Below are positions 29,348 to 38,517 of a stretch of 64,000 bases of DNA, in pieces. Position 1 is the stretch's first letter. Every line of letters begins with the position of its first letter. Origin of the DNA: Tessaracoccus timonensis (GTDB lineage Bacteria; Actinomycetota; Actinomycetes; Propionibacteriales; Propionibacteriaceae). Where the stretch lies: positions 1,922,001 to 1,986,000 of the forward strand of contig NZ_LT996886.1 of the NCBI RefSeq assembly GCF_900343145.1, given 5' to 3'. The notes beneath the pieces were generated by a model that saw nothing but the letters and a program-made list of their open reading frames with translations, searched no databases and was not told the DNA's origin. Made by a program: the position numbers and the translations under genes.

Positions 29348-30454
29348 ATGAATGAACGACAAGCCAGGATGGGCCTGTGCGCACTGGGCTCTCTCGCCTC
29401 GCCGAAGCTCGCCGCTTTGGTAGAAGAGGAAGGCGCGCAGTGGGTGTGGGAGGCGCTCAGATCGCAGGGCGAAACATCCGCGTGGGCGTCGCGTGCGCGC
29501 ACCGTCGATCTTGAGGCAGTGCAAGCAGCTACGCAGCAGTGCGGAGCGCGCTTCATTATCCCAGGCGACGACGAGTGGCTGGCCAGCTTCAGTAGCCTCA
29601 CGAGTGCTCAAGTGGGCGATCAAGGCGGGCAGCCGTTCGGCCTGTGGGTTCGAGGCGCACCCCTCGACGCCAGCCCTCCCGGCGTGGCGCTGGTGGGGTC
29701 GCGGGCGGCGTCGCAATACGGCCAAAACGTGGCGCTCGAACTCGCGGCAGACCTGGCTGCCGAAGGCGTCGCGATTGTCTCCGGGCTCGCTTTCGGCATC
29801 GACGCCGCCGCGCACCGGGGAGCGCTCTCAGTGGGAGGGATGACGATCGGTGTGGTGGCGAGCGGTGTCGACCAGCCGTACCCGGCGTCGAACGCGTCCT
29901 TGGCGGCGATGATCGCGCGCAAGGGCGCCGTGGTATCAGAGATGCCTCCTGGCAGTAGGCCAATGCGCCCCGCATTCCTGGCCAGGAACCGCATCATCGC
30001 CGCCATCACCGCTGGCACGGTGGTAGTAGAAGCCGCGCTCCGCTCGGGCGCGAAGAATACGGCGGCGTGGGCCAATGAGCTCGGTCGAGTGGTCATGGGC
30101 GTTCCAGGGCCGGTCACTTCGACGCTCTCCCAGACGCCGCACCGGCTCATCCGCGACGGTGGGGCGGTGTTGGTTACCGATTCGCGCGACGTGCGGGAGC
30201 TCGTCAGCCCGGTGGGTAGCGTGCCGGATTCTCGAGCCCGCGGTGAAGACGTAGCACTTGATCGCCTGCGTCCCGACCTGCGAATGCTGCGTGAAGTGTT
30301 CGTCGTGGGCGAAGAGATGCTTCCGTCCACCTTGTCTCGGCGCACGGGGCTGCCGTTGGCAGCGTGCCTCTCGGGTCTGCACGAGCTGGCGGAAGGCGGC
30401 TGGATCGAGGAAGGAGAACAGGGTGGTTGGGCGCTTCCTCTCTCCCGACGGTGA
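29348..30454 (+). CDS. dprA: DNA processing protein DprA
   Basis: The 368-aa DprA/Smf protein protects incoming single-stranded DNA and loads RecA during transformation. The Rossmann-like core shows GSRAASQYGQNVALELA, SGLAFGIDAAAHRGAL, ASGVDQPYPASN and the signature SEMPPGSRPMRPAFLARNRI. A C-terminal winged-helix-like segment follows. The ATG at 29348 is 1 bp after the comM stop. It ends 10 bp from the convergent ECF gene. Confidence 0.94.
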   Translation: MNERQARMGLCALGSLASPKLAALVEEEGAQWVWEALRSQGETSAWASRARTVDLEAVQAATQQCGARFIIPGDDEWLASFSSLTSAQVGDQGGQPFGLWVRGAPLDASPPGVALVGSRAASQYGQNVALELAADLAAEGVAIVSGLAFGIDAAAHRGALSVGGMTIGVVASGVDQPYPASNASLAAMIARKGAVVSEMPPGSRPMRPAFLARNRIIAAITAGTVVVEAALRSGAKNTAAWANELGRVVMGVPGPVTSTLSQTPHRLIRDGGAVLVTDSRDVRELVSPVGSVPDSRARGEDVALDRLRPDLRMLREVFVVGEEMLPSTLSRRTGLPLAACLSGLHELAEGGWIEEGEQGGWALPLSRR

Positions 30455-30464
30455 CCGCGCGAGC

Positions 30465-31340
30465 TCAGGCCACGCCGGCCTGGGCACCACTGGGGTGGGC
30501 CGTAGTTTGAATGCGCGCCATGCCCGCGACTCGCCGCAGCACCACCAGCAGCGGCCGCCCCAGCACAGCCAGGGCAATACCCGTCGCAAGAGCCCTGCCG
30601 GTGTCGAAGCCGGCCGTCGAGGTGAGCAGCGTGAACCACAAGAACGAGCGAAGATTGTCGACGAGTGGCGCACCTGGCACGTAGTCGAGAGCGCCTGCGG
30701 CGATGCCTTCGATCGACGTGCCTGTGATGAACGGCCAGAACCAGAGGTTCATCATCATGCCGTACACGTACGCGTTCACCACACCGAGCCCGATGAGCAT
30801 GGCAATCTCGGCCTTGCCGTGCACGCGACGGGGCAGCAGCCCGGCAGCCAGGCCGCAGATGCTCGCGCCCATCATCTGGAACGGAAGCCAGGGGCCAACA
30901 CCGGCGGTGAGCAAGGCCGAAGCGAACATCGCGGTATTGCCGAGCAAGAACCCAAAGCCTGGGCCGAACGCCCGTCCCGCGAGGATGAGGATGAAGAAAA
31001 TGCTCTCGACGCCGGCTGTACCAGCGCCAAGCACTGGCCGCATCACAGCGGAGATGGCCGAGAGCACGCCGAGCATCGCCAGCGCCCGGGTGTCGAGGCC
31101 GCCTTCGTTCACCTGCGCGAGCACCAACGCGAGCATGAGGGGCAACAGCGCGGCCAAGATGAAGGGAGCGTCTTGCGAATGCTGGGTGCCAACCCCCACC
31201 GCAGGTACGACGAACGGCCAGGCCAGGGCGAAGAAGCCGAACACGCTGATGACTCCAATGAGCAGCCACGAGGTCCACCCGAGATGGACACCAACGAGCG
31301 GTGCAGGGATGTCGAGACGGTCGTCAACGCGCGGCTTCAT
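30465..31340 (-). CDS. ECF transporter substrate-binding (S) component, probably for a cobalamin-type substrate
   Basis: This 291-aa membrane protein has six or more hydrophobic segments, including VGVLSAISAV-like GVLSAISAVMRP and GFLLGNTAMFASALLTAG, in the style of the CbrT-type S components. It binds the substrate outside and delivers it with the energising T-A module encoded directly upstream (start 17 bp inside the ATPase gene). A cobalamin riboswitch heads the transcription unit, so cobalamin or a corrinoid is the likely substrate; that assignment is by context, not by residues. Confidence 0.82.
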   Translation of the reverse strand: MKPRVDDRLDIPAPLVGVHLGWTSWLLIGVISVFGFFALAWPFVVPAVGVGTQHSQDAPFILAALLPLMLALVLAQVNEGGLDTRALAMLGVLSAISAVMRPVLGAGTAGVESIFFILILAGRAFGPGFGFLLGNTAMFASALLTAGVGPWLPFQMMGASICGLAAGLLPRRVHGKAEIAMLIGLGVVNAYVYGMMMNLWFWPFITGTSIEGIAAGALDYVPGAPLVDNLRSFLWFTLLTSTAGFDTGRALATGIALAVLGRPLLVVLRRVAGMARIQTTAHPSGAQAGVA

Positions 31341-32886
31341 GGAACTCCTCGACGGTCAGTAACGGCACCGGGCTCGCCACCTTGGACACCTGTGTGGCAA
31401 GGAGCTGGCTGGAGGCGAGCACGTCGCGGGCGGGGCCGTCGGAGACGAGCTCGCCCTCCGCCATCACCACGACGCGCCCGCAGGTGCGGGCGGCCATCTC
31501 GACGTCGTGGGTAGCGATGAGGATAGAACGGCCCTCGGCTGCCATGCGCGCGATGGTGCTGCTGAGCACGCCCTTGGCGGCGTAGTCGAGACCGCGGGTG
31601 GGCTCGTCGAGGAGCACCACCTGGGGGTCGCCGACGAGCTCCGCCGCGAGTACGACCGCGATCTTCTGCCCTTCGGAGAGGTCGCGTGGGTGCGTGTCTA
31701 GGTCGATGCTGGGCACGAGCTCCAGCAATAGTTTGGCGGTGGTGCCGTCGGGTACATCGGCTGCCTGGTCGCTGGCCTCGCACTCAGCGCGCACGCTCGC
31801 GAGGTAGAGCAGGTCCGATGCGGTCTGTGGCACCAACGCCACGCGCCCGGTGGCATCCACATGCCCCGACGATTTCTCGCCCGCACCTTGCACGGCCCAC
31901 AGGAGGCTCGATTTCCCACACCCGTTCCGACCCATGAGGGCGGTCACCTCGCCTTGGCGCAGGTGCAGGTTCACGCCTCGTACGGCGACGACACCGGGAT
32001 ATTGCACGACGATGTCATCGGCGCGCAGCACCACCTCGCCGCCGCGTTCGGGGGCAGGCAGCTGCGGGGGCTGTTCGGCCCATTGCCGTCGCTGCTCGCG
32101 CGCCATGCGCCTGGCCTCACGGATGGTGAGCGGAAGCGGTTCCCACCGTTCAGCTATCCCCAACTCAATGAGCGGGGGCTGTACTGGAGCTCCCCGCAGG
32201 ATCTCTCCGACAGGACCGTGGCGGACGGTGGCATCGGGTAGCACGAGCAGGGCACTGTCGGCGAACTCGATCACGCGCTCCATGCGGTGCTCAGCCAGGA
32301 GCACTGTCGTGCCGAGGTCACGAACGAGCCTGGAGATGAGCGCCAACACTTCCTCGGCGGCAATCGGGTCGAGTGCGGAGGTGGGCTCGTCGAGCACCAG
32401 CACTTTGGGCGCGCTGCACAAGACGCTTCCGATCGCCACTCGCTGCTGTTGGCCGCCGGAGAGCGTGCGCAAGGGGCGGCGTCGCAACTCTGCGATGCCG
32501 AGAAGATCAAGCGTCTCTTCAACGCGACGGCGCATCTCCGCCTCGGGAAACCCGAGTTGCTCCATGGAATAGGCGAGCTCTTCCTCGACGATATCGGTGA
32601 CAAACCCCGCCATCGGGTTCTGCCCGACGTACCCGACGGTCGTAGCCAGCTCGCGGGTCGGCGTCAGTGTGGTATCGACGTCGTCGATGAAGATGCGTCC
32701 GGTGCGCGTGCCGCCGGTGAAGCGCGGCACGAGGTTGTTCACTGCGCCCAACAACGTCGATTTGCCTGCACCGGTGGGCCCCACGACGAGGCAGAGTTCG
32801 CCTTCCTCTACCTCGAAGGACACGCGGTCGAGCCGGAGCAGCGGGCTGTGCGCGTAGCGCATGGTGACATCGTCGAAACGGATCAT
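31324..32886 (-). CDS. ECF transporter ATPase, two fused ABC modules
   Basis: A 520-aa protein that joins the two ECF ATPases, usually separate in Firmicutes. Module 1 has GPTGAGKSTLLGA, LSGGQQQRVAIGS and VLVLDEPTSALD. Module 2 has GRNGCGKSSLLWA, LSEGQKIAVVLAAE (an LSEGQ rather than LSGGQ signature) and VVLLDEPTRGLD. The ATG at 32886 overlaps the ecfT stop by 4 bp and begins directly at the ABC fold. Confidence 0.9.
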   Translation of the reverse strand: MIRFDDVTMRYAHSPLLRLDRVSFEVEEGELCLVVGPTGAGKSTLLGAVNNLVPRFTGGTRTGRIFIDDVDTTLTPTRELATTVGYVGQNPMAGFVTDIVEEELAYSMEQLGFPEAEMRRRVEETLDLLGIAELRRRPLRTLSGGQQQRVAIGSVLCSAPKVLVLDEPTSALDPIAAEEVLALISRLVRDLGTTVLLAEHRMERVIEFADSALLVLPDATVRHGPVGEILRGAPVQPPLIELGIAERWEPLPLTIREARRMAREQRRQWAEQPPQLPAPERGGEVVLRADDIVVQYPGVVAVRGVNLHLRQGEVTALMGRNGCGKSSLLWAVQGAGEKSSGHVDATGRVALVPQTASDLLYLASVRAECEASDQAADVPDGTTAKLLLELVPSIDLDTHPRDLSEGQKIAVVLAAELVGDPQVVLLDEPTRGLDYAAKGVLSSTIARMAAEGRSILIATHDVEMAARTCGRVVVMAEGELVSDGPARDVLASSQLLATQVSKVASPVPLLTVEEFHEAAR

Positions 32887-34049
32887 GACAGACCTCCGGC
32901 ATTCTCTCGCGACGTGGATAGCGTCGGGGGTGGTGTGAGTACGGCAGGCAGTGCGGCGACCAGCACAATTGCGACGAGCGGCAGGGTGAGCTCCGGCCAC
33001 GTCGGCGGGGAGATGCTGGGGTTGAGCACCCGTCCCGCGCTCGACCGTGCCACCCACTGCGCACCAACCACCGCTGAGAGCCCGCACGTGAGCGTGCACC
33101 ATTCGGCCAGCGCCCAGGGGTCGCGACGGTACCGGGTGCGCTGCACGTGGCGCCCGGAGATGCGCATTGCGTACACGATCGCGCATACCCCGCCGAGCAA
33201 GAGCGCCAGCTCGAGGAGGTTGATGCCCCACGACGTTGGCCCGAGGCCGGACTGTGCCAACAAGCAGTACGACCACACCGCGAGGAGCAGCACCCCAGCA
33301 AGCCCCAACGCCGTCGACGTGGCCCGCTCGCGCCCGGTTGCTTGCCCGCTGCGACCGTAGCCGCGCACTTCCATGCTCGCCGCCAGGGCGACGGAGCGGT
33401 CGAGCGCATCCGACAGCACGGGCACGACGATGGTCTCGATCCAGCCGAGCCGCTGCCGCCTGTTCTTCGGCTGTTGCTGTTTGCGCAGTTTGCGCACCTT
33501 CAACACGCGTGCCATAGCCTCGCCCAGCTGGGGAAGGGCGCTGAACGCGACAACGAGGATCGTCCCTAGCTCGTACAGTGCCGACGGGAACGCTGCGAGT
33601 AGGCGTTTGGGGTTGACGAGGGAGTTTGCAGCACCCACGGCGATGATGATGGTGGCGAGACGCATGCCGTCGGTGAGCCCGTAGAGCAGCGACTCCAGCG
33701 ATACTGGGCCAAGTAGACGGATGCCGCCCACCCAATCCGGCAGGGGGATAGAGGGCAGCCGGAACAGCACGGTGGCGCCGTCGCCACCCCCGAGCAACAC
33801 ACGGAAGGCAATGCGCACGACCACCACGAAGGCGCCCAGCAGTAAGTAGTACTTGAACCCTTTGGCCCAAGGGTTGTCGCCCCGCCGCGACACCGTGACG
33901 AGGCTCAACGCTGCGATGATCGCGCCGAGGAAGAGCACGTTGGTGCTCGACGCGGCCACCACCGCGAGCAGAATCGCCCAGCCCCACCAAGCAAACGGGT
34001 GGAGCGGGCGGGCAAGGAAATAACGCTGCAACATGGGTTCGACGAGCAC
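32883..34049 (-). CDS. ECF transporter transmembrane (T) component
   Basis: A 388-aa membrane protein with several hydrophobic helices and the cytosolic coupling helices that grip the ATPases; AASMEVRGYGRSGQATGRER contains the family A-R-G motif region. It is longer than typical EcfT (about 260 aa) because extra membrane segments occupy the C-terminus. The GTG at 34049 is used; ATG 15 bp downstream is an alternative. It is the first large gene behind the cobalamin riboswitch. Confidence 0.88.
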   Translation of the reverse strand: MLVEPMLQRYFLARPLHPFAWWGWAILLAVVAASSTNVLFLGAIIAALSLVTVSRRGDNPWAKGFKYYLLLGAFVVVVRIAFRVLLGGGDGATVLFRLPSIPLPDWVGGIRLLGPVSLESLLYGLTDGMRLATIIIAVGAANSLVNPKRLLAAFPSALYELGTILVVAFSALPQLGEAMARVLKVRKLRKQQQPKNRRQRLGWIETIVVPVLSDALDRSVALAASMEVRGYGRSGQATGRERATSTALGLAGVLLLAVWSYCLLAQSGLGPTSWGINLLELALLLGGVCAIVYAMRISGRHVQRTRYRRDPWALAEWCTLTCGLSAVVGAQWVARSSAGRVLNPSISPPTWPELTLPLVAIVLVAALPAVLTPPPTLSTSRENAGGLS

Positions 34050-34128
34050 GCCCTGGCCGGGCAGCCGAGAGTCTCCGCCAGCGGGGGAGTTTCGGCGCCG
34101 AGCGTAGAGGCGACGTGGTCAGTAACGC

Positions 34129-34248
34129 TCAGGCGTGCTCGGCGTCCGCAAGCGTGTATGCGGACGCATGCGGGTTCAACGGTGCGCTGGGGATGGTCGC
34201 AATCGCGACGACGGCCCCTGCGGCTCGCTTCATCTTGATGTTTGCCAT
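34129..34248 (-). CDS. 39-codon ORF between cobalamin riboswitch and ecfT
   Basis: ATG at 34248 has GGAAAGG 8 nt upstream, a better ribosome-binding site than many nearby genes. The peptide starts MANIKMKRAAGAVVAIA, which looks like a signal sequence or short membrane anchor, and ends ADAEHA. It lies 80 bp before ecfT and overlaps a strong GCGTCCGC/GCGGACGC hairpin (34142-34167). It might be a leader peptide, a small accessory subunit or a regulatory target of the riboswitch. No homologue is known to me. Confidence 0.5.
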   Translation of the reverse strand: MANIKMKRAAGAVVAIATIPSAPLNPHASAYTLADAEHA

Positions 34249-34264
34249 GTGGCAGCCTTTCCAG

Positions 34265-34380
34265 TGTGCTCTGGCTCGAGGTCCGGCTTTGCCCAAGGGC
34301 TTCACGGTTGCGCGACAGCGTCAGAATCACACCGACTTCTCGAGCTCGGCCTTACCCTACTCGCTTCGCCGAACCGGGCT
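34265..34380 (-). ncRNA. Cobalamin riboswitch
   Basis: On the minus strand the conserved core GCTGTCGCGCAACCGTGA follows GGTGTGATTCTGAC (34320-34333), and the B12-box-like AGCCGGACC comes at about 34281-34289. These blocks and their order match the cobalamin riboswitch consensus (GGTG.GAATC, CTG.CCCGCAAC.GTGA, AGCC.GGA.ACC). It lies directly upstream of the 39-codon ORF and the ECF transporter. The limits are approximate; the 5' part includes the GGGTAAGGCCG block. Confidence 0.85.
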
Positions 34381-34416
34381 GGAATAGGCGACGTTCTCGT
34401 CGAGGCGGCGGGCCCC

Positions 34417-34995
34417 TCAGCGCAGGGGAACGAAGAGGTATTCGCCGACGCGGCTGATCTCGGGCTTTCCGGCCTCGTTCTTCACGACGCGCCACATCTG
34501 GCCACCCACAGGCATCACCAATACGCCACCCGGCGCGAGCTGAGCGAACAGCTCCGGCGGCATGCGCCTGGCCGCTGCGGATACGAGAATCCTGTCGTAA
34601 GGGCCGCGGCCAGCATGACCGAGCTTGCCCTTGACCGCCTGCTTGATTTCCGCCCAGGGACGCTCGAAGGGGGAGAGGTTCGTCGCACCAAATTCGACGA
34701 GTTCGGGCTCGATCTCAAGCCCGAGGACGGAACCCTCTGGGCCGGTCAGGTATGCGAGCAGCGCGGTGGTCCAGCCTGAGCCTGCACCCACGTCGAGCAC
34801 GGAATCTCCGGGTCGCACATCGAGCAGGTAGAGCATGTCGCGCACCGTCGTCGGCTGCGAGTTCGTCTGGTTTCTGCCGATCGGCAACGGGCGGTCTTCC
34901 TCGGCCCGAGCACGAATCTTCTCCGGCAGAAAATTTGCTCGAGGCGTCGCTTCGATGGCTTCGTTGATACGAGCCTCAAGTGCGTCTCCGGTCAT
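34417..34995 (-). CDS. pcm: Protein-L-isoaspartate O-methyltransferase
   Basis: This 192-aa SAM-dependent methyltransferase repairs isoaspartyl residues of aged proteins. Family blocks are NQTNSQPTTVRDMLYLLDV, the SAM motif VLDVGAGSGWTTALLA and the late GGVLVMPVGG. It is the closest gene upstream of the riboswitch, transcribed the same way, 36 bp from the riboswitch's approximate 5' end. The family member is clear; canonical Pcm usually has the start motif QTIS, here QTNS. Confidence 0.88.
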   Translation of the reverse strand: MTGDALEARINEAIEATPRANFLPEKIRARAEEDRPLPIGRNQTNSQPTTVRDMLYLLDVRPGDSVLDVGAGSGWTTALLAYLTGPEGSVLGLEIEPELVEFGATNLSPFERPWAEIKQAVKGKLGHAGRGPYDRILVSAAARRMPPELFAQLAPGGVLVMPVGGQMWRVVKNEAGKPEISRVGEYLFVPLR

Positions 34996-35097
34996 GGCTG
35001 CTCCTTCGTCGATGGCGTTGAGGAGGAATCCTGCTGCCGTCTCCTCCCATCAACCTAGCGCACGCTGGTTGATGCGCGGCTGCGGTACCCTGACCGC

Positions 35098-36297
35098 GTG
35101 GGAAAGGGTATTCGTATCGCTGCACTGGTCTGTGCCGTCGCGCTGAGTGCGTGCGGAACCCAAGCCCCGACGGACGGCCCTTCGGCAGGGAAACGCACTG
35201 ATACCGCGGTGCAGGGCAGCATCGCCCCGGTGGAGCCCGTACCCGGCCTGCATGAGATCGGCCTCGACAAGGCCACAGTGTCGGTGGAAACCATTCCGGG
35301 CGCCTGGACTGAAACGAGGCACGGCATCACTACCGTCACCGACGGAGACGGCGCCGACGTCGTCGTCACCCAGTACGGGTGGGACGGAGCGCAGCGGTGG
35401 CAGCACACCGTCCGCAAACCGCGCAGCGACGACGGCCTGCACTCGCGGGTCAGCGTCGATGAAGCGCTCGGGGTCGTATCAGTGTGGTTCACCACCGATA
35501 CAGGCACGCAGACGGCAATCGTCTCAGGCGACATCCACTGGTTCGACCTTCAAGACGGGAAGGGCGACACCATCCGCCCAGAACGCACCGACGACCGTTC
35601 CAAGGTGGAGTCATGGAGTCACCTGGTGGGCTATATTTCGTATCCCGATTCCTTTGGGCCGTCGACGTCGTTCACGTTCCTTGGCCCCGATCGAGAGCCC
35701 CAGACGGTGCGGTGGAGTGACCTCCTTGAGGGAGAGGATCAGTCGTGGCTCACGGCAGTCGAGGGAGGCGTCCCGTCGTACTCCATCACTGCCCCCGACG
35801 GTTCAGTGCGTATCCAGCACGGCAACACGGTGGTGCTCGAGGGAGGAGCGAGCAACATGCGCTGGTTCCTCCTGCCCGGCGGTATCTATGCCGCGACGGG
35901 CATCCCCGGTAGTGAGCTCGTGGTGGTCGACGAAGAAGGCACCGTGCTGCTCGACTATGCAGGAGAGTGCCCGACGTCGGGTGATCTTGCCGGTCATGAC
36001 GGCGTGCTGTGGGCTGGCGGCCTCATGTTCGACTCCCGCACGGGCCAATCGCACTGTCTCACTGGGTTCGGGGACAGCTCGGCGTCGACGCTCGGACTCA
36101 CCTCGTCGGGCATCGCGCTCGGGAAGTCCAGCGACGGCATGTTGGTGTTCTCGGAGCCGTCGTACACCACGACGAGAGAGTCGGAGGTTCCTATCCAGTT
36201 GCAAAGCCGGGGAGGATACCTGCTTGCCATCGACGACCGCAACGACGAGCGTACGGTATTGTCCGCGTTCAATGCCGACGATCTCTCCTTGCCTTGA
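35098..36297 (+). CDS. Predicted lipoprotein, beta-rich
   Basis: A 399-aa protein with a lipoprotein signal (hydrophobic core, lipobox LSAC, Cys19) and a long extracytoplasmic part of short beta-strand repeats with Trp/Gly, suggesting a beta-propeller-like fold. Two later cysteines (GECPTSGD and QSHCLTGFG) could pair. No enzymatic motif is visible and I do not recognise the family. The GTG at 35098 starts 102 bp after the divergent methyltransferase. Confidence 0.75.
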   Translation: MGKGIRIAALVCAVALSACGTQAPTDGPSAGKRTDTAVQGSIAPVEPVPGLHEIGLDKATVSVETIPGAWTETRHGITTVTDGDGADVVVTQYGWDGAQRWQHTVRKPRSDDGLHSRVSVDEALGVVSVWFTTDTGTQTAIVSGDIHWFDLQDGKGDTIRPERTDDRSKVESWSHLVGYISYPDSFGPSTSFTFLGPDREPQTVRWSDLLEGEDQSWLTAVEGGVPSYSITAPDGSVRIQHGNTVVLEGGASNMRWFLLPGGIYAATGIPGSELVVVDEEGTVLLDYAGECPTSGDLAGHDGVLWAGGLMFDSRTGQSHCLTGFGDSSASTLGLTSSGIALGKSSDGMLVFSEPSYTTTRESEVPIQLQSRGGYLLAIDDRNDERTVLSAFNADDLSLP

Positions 36298-36417
36298 GCA
36301 CGTGTGGCAATTCGTACGGCCACAACGACAGAGCTAGACTGTGTGCGTTTTATGGGAAGCGTGCCGCAAAGTGAGGTGGGATTTGCGGCGTGAACGCTAT
36401 TCCCGGAGGGTCGAACT

Positions 36418-37632
36418 ATGGGCACCAATGCCTCGCTCGTGCAGCACGGTGGTTGGCCGTTTCTGATCACGTCGGCGATTGGTCGACTGCCGCCGGCGAT
36501 GGTGCAGCTTGGGCTGCTGATGTACGTCGCGCAGGTCGGCTTGGGCCTCGGGCTCGGCGGTCTCACGGTGGCGGCAGTCGGGCTGGGCACGGCCATCAGC
36601 GCGACGATCATGGGGCGCCTCGTGGACGCGTTTGGCCCGCTGCCCGTCGTGGTGTCGGCGACCGTGGTGCAAGTGGGTGGGCTCGTTGCTATCGCCGCCG
36701 TGACGCCAGCGCTGGTGGCCGGCGACATTCCTCCGACGACGCTCCTCGCCCTCGCTGCTGTGTGTGGGCTCGCGAACCCGCAGCTCGGGCCGATCGTGCG
36801 CTCACGATGGTCGCATTTGGGGCGGCGACACGGTAACCCACAACTCGTCCGGCAAGCGCTCGGGTACGAGGGCGCCGTCGACGAGATGAGCTTCATCATC
36901 GGTCCCGTAGCAGCAAGTACGTTGGTGGCCGGGCTCGGGCCTGACCTCGCGATTCGCGTCCTCATGGGCATCATCATCGTGGGGCAGGGAGTGTTTTGCC
37001 TGTACCTGTGGTCGTCGCGGGCGGACTGGGACCGCGGGTCGAGTCGCGCCCGCGCCACACCCGCCGAACGGCTGCCGATGGGTGCGCTGCTGCCGCCTAT
37101 GATCGTGTTGCTTTCGGTCGGGATTACCTTCGGTGCGACGCAGACCGCGCTCGCCGCCGTCAACGATGCCCGCGGGACCGAGCACCTCACCGGCATCGTC
37201 TACGGCGCGGTCGGCATTGGCAGCGCGTGCTCGTCGGTGTTCACCCCGAGGCTGCCAGACCGCGTCACGCTGCGGATGCGCCTCGCATTCGGCGCCGTGG
37301 GGTTGCTGTTGGCCGGTGCCGGGTTTTCGCTGTTGCCCACGTTGTGGCCGGCGCTCGTCATCGCCATTCTCATGGGCGTCGGCATTGGCGTCGTGCTCGT
37401 GACGGGATTCGCCCGCGCGGAAGAAGTGGCGCCGCGTTCGCGCGTGGCGTCGTCGATGACCATGCTCTCCATGTGCCTGACCCTTGGCGTTTCCATCGGG
37501 GCCGCGGCGGCCGGGCAGCTGAGCGACGTGCTGTGGCACGGCTTCATCCCGGTGCTGTGCGCGGGCGTGCTGGCGCTCGTCGCCGCGAGCTTCGTCGGGC
37601 GCGATCGGCCCCGCAAGGCCTGGAACCCGTGA
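36418..37632 (+). CDS. MFS transporter
   Basis: A 404-aa protein with twelve predicted membrane segments in two halves of six, typical of the major facilitator superfamily. It has a short central loop and the pattern GMGRLVDAFGP-like IMGRLVDAFGP between helices 2 and 3. Substrate unknown; the sequence resembles drug/metabolite efflux members. Ribosome-binding sequence CGGAGG precedes the ATG. Confidence 0.85.
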   Translation: MGTNASLVQHGGWPFLITSAIGRLPPAMVQLGLLMYVAQVGLGLGLGGLTVAAVGLGTAISATIMGRLVDAFGPLPVVVSATVVQVGGLVAIAAVTPALVAGDIPPTTLLALAAVCGLANPQLGPIVRSRWSHLGRRHGNPQLVRQALGYEGAVDEMSFIIGPVAASTLVAGLGPDLAIRVLMGIIIVGQGVFCLYLWSSRADWDRGSSRARATPAERLPMGALLPPMIVLLSVGITFGATQTALAAVNDARGTEHLTGIVYGAVGIGSACSSVFTPRLPDRVTLRMRLAFGAVGLLLAGAGFSLLPTLWPALVIAILMGVGIGVVLVTGFARAEEVAPRSRVASSMTMLSMCLTLGVSIGAAAAGQLSDVLWHGFIPVLCAGVLALVAASFVGRDRPRKAWNP

Positions 37633-37660
37633 GGGTGAGGGGCCGCGTCGGGAACCGGGC

Positions 37661-38383
37661 TTAGACGACGCCCTGGGAGCCGAGCAGCCACCCGATGAGG
37701 AACGTCGCGGTGAGGGCGAGCGCGCCGCCCAGAACAACGCGGGCCATGGCGCGCAGCGGGTCGGCTTCGCCCAGACGGGCCCCGGTGTAGCCGGTCGCGG
37801 CGAGGGCTACGAGCACCGACGCGAAGATCGCGGGCACCTTCGCAGGGATCGGCACGAGAATTGCGACGAGGAACGGCAGCAGTGCGCCGAGCAGGAACGC
37901 AGCGAAGGACGCGAACGCGGCATGCCAGGGGCTCACCACATCTTCGTCGGTGAGGTGGTGCTCGGCTTCGAGATAGGCGGCGATGGGGTCGTTGACGCTC
38001 AGCTCGTGGGCGACGCGCTCAGCGGTGGCGGGAGAGAGCCCCTTGCGCTCATACGCGCGGGCGAGATGCTGCAGCTGCCGTTCAGGGTTAGTCGCCAGGG
38101 TGTGACGTTCCTTGGTGATGAGGCTGCGCTGGGCGTCGGATGACGATGACACCGAGACATACTCGCCGAGGGCCATGGAAATCGCGCCGCCAGCCACCGC
38201 TGCCACGCCGGCAGCGATGAGCGGTCCGAGCGCCGACGTCGCGCCCGCGACGCCCACGACGACGGCCGCCGTCGACACGATGCCGTCGTTGGCACCGAGG
38301 ATGCCGGCTCGCAGCCAGTTGAGTTTCTGTGCACCCGCAGCGGACTCCTCTGCAGGTGCTTCGGGTAAATCCAGCACGGTCAT
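37661..38383 (-). CDS. VIT1/CCC1-family membrane protein
   Basis: A 240-aa member of the vacuolar iron/manganese transporter-like family: LRAGILGANDGIVSTAAVVVGVAGA and ISMALGEYVSVSSSSDAQR are its signature blocks, and about five membrane segments are seen. The cytosolic loop holds a helix with several Glu residues, as in metal-binding domains of the family. Bacterial members are thought to move iron or manganese. The ATG at 38383 fits the family start. Confidence 0.88.
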   Translation of the reverse strand: MTVLDLPEAPAEESAAGAQKLNWLRAGILGANDGIVSTAAVVVGVAGATSALGPLIAAGVAAVAGGAISMALGEYVSVSSSSDAQRSLITKERHTLATNPERQLQHLARAYERKGLSPATAERVAHELSVNDPIAAYLEAEHHLTDEDVVSPWHAAFASFAAFLLGALLPFLVAILVPIPAKVPAIFASVLVALAATGYTGARLGEADPLRAMARVVLGGALALTATFLIGWLLGSQGVV

Positions 38384-38517
38384 GATTTCACCGTATGCAT
38401 TGGCATCGTCCCTTGCCAGCAAGGGAAGGCAAGCCTGTGCAAGGTGAAGCTACCCTAACGATCTCCTTGGCTGGGTTGGCCTGGGTGTATGACTGATAGA
38501 GGAGATTGGAGGCGACG

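Noticed and set aside
31324-33990. A single 888-aa ECF ATPase
   Set aside because: The N-terminal 368 codons overlap ecfT in another frame and are Arg-rich noise; the ABC fold begins at the ATG at 32886.
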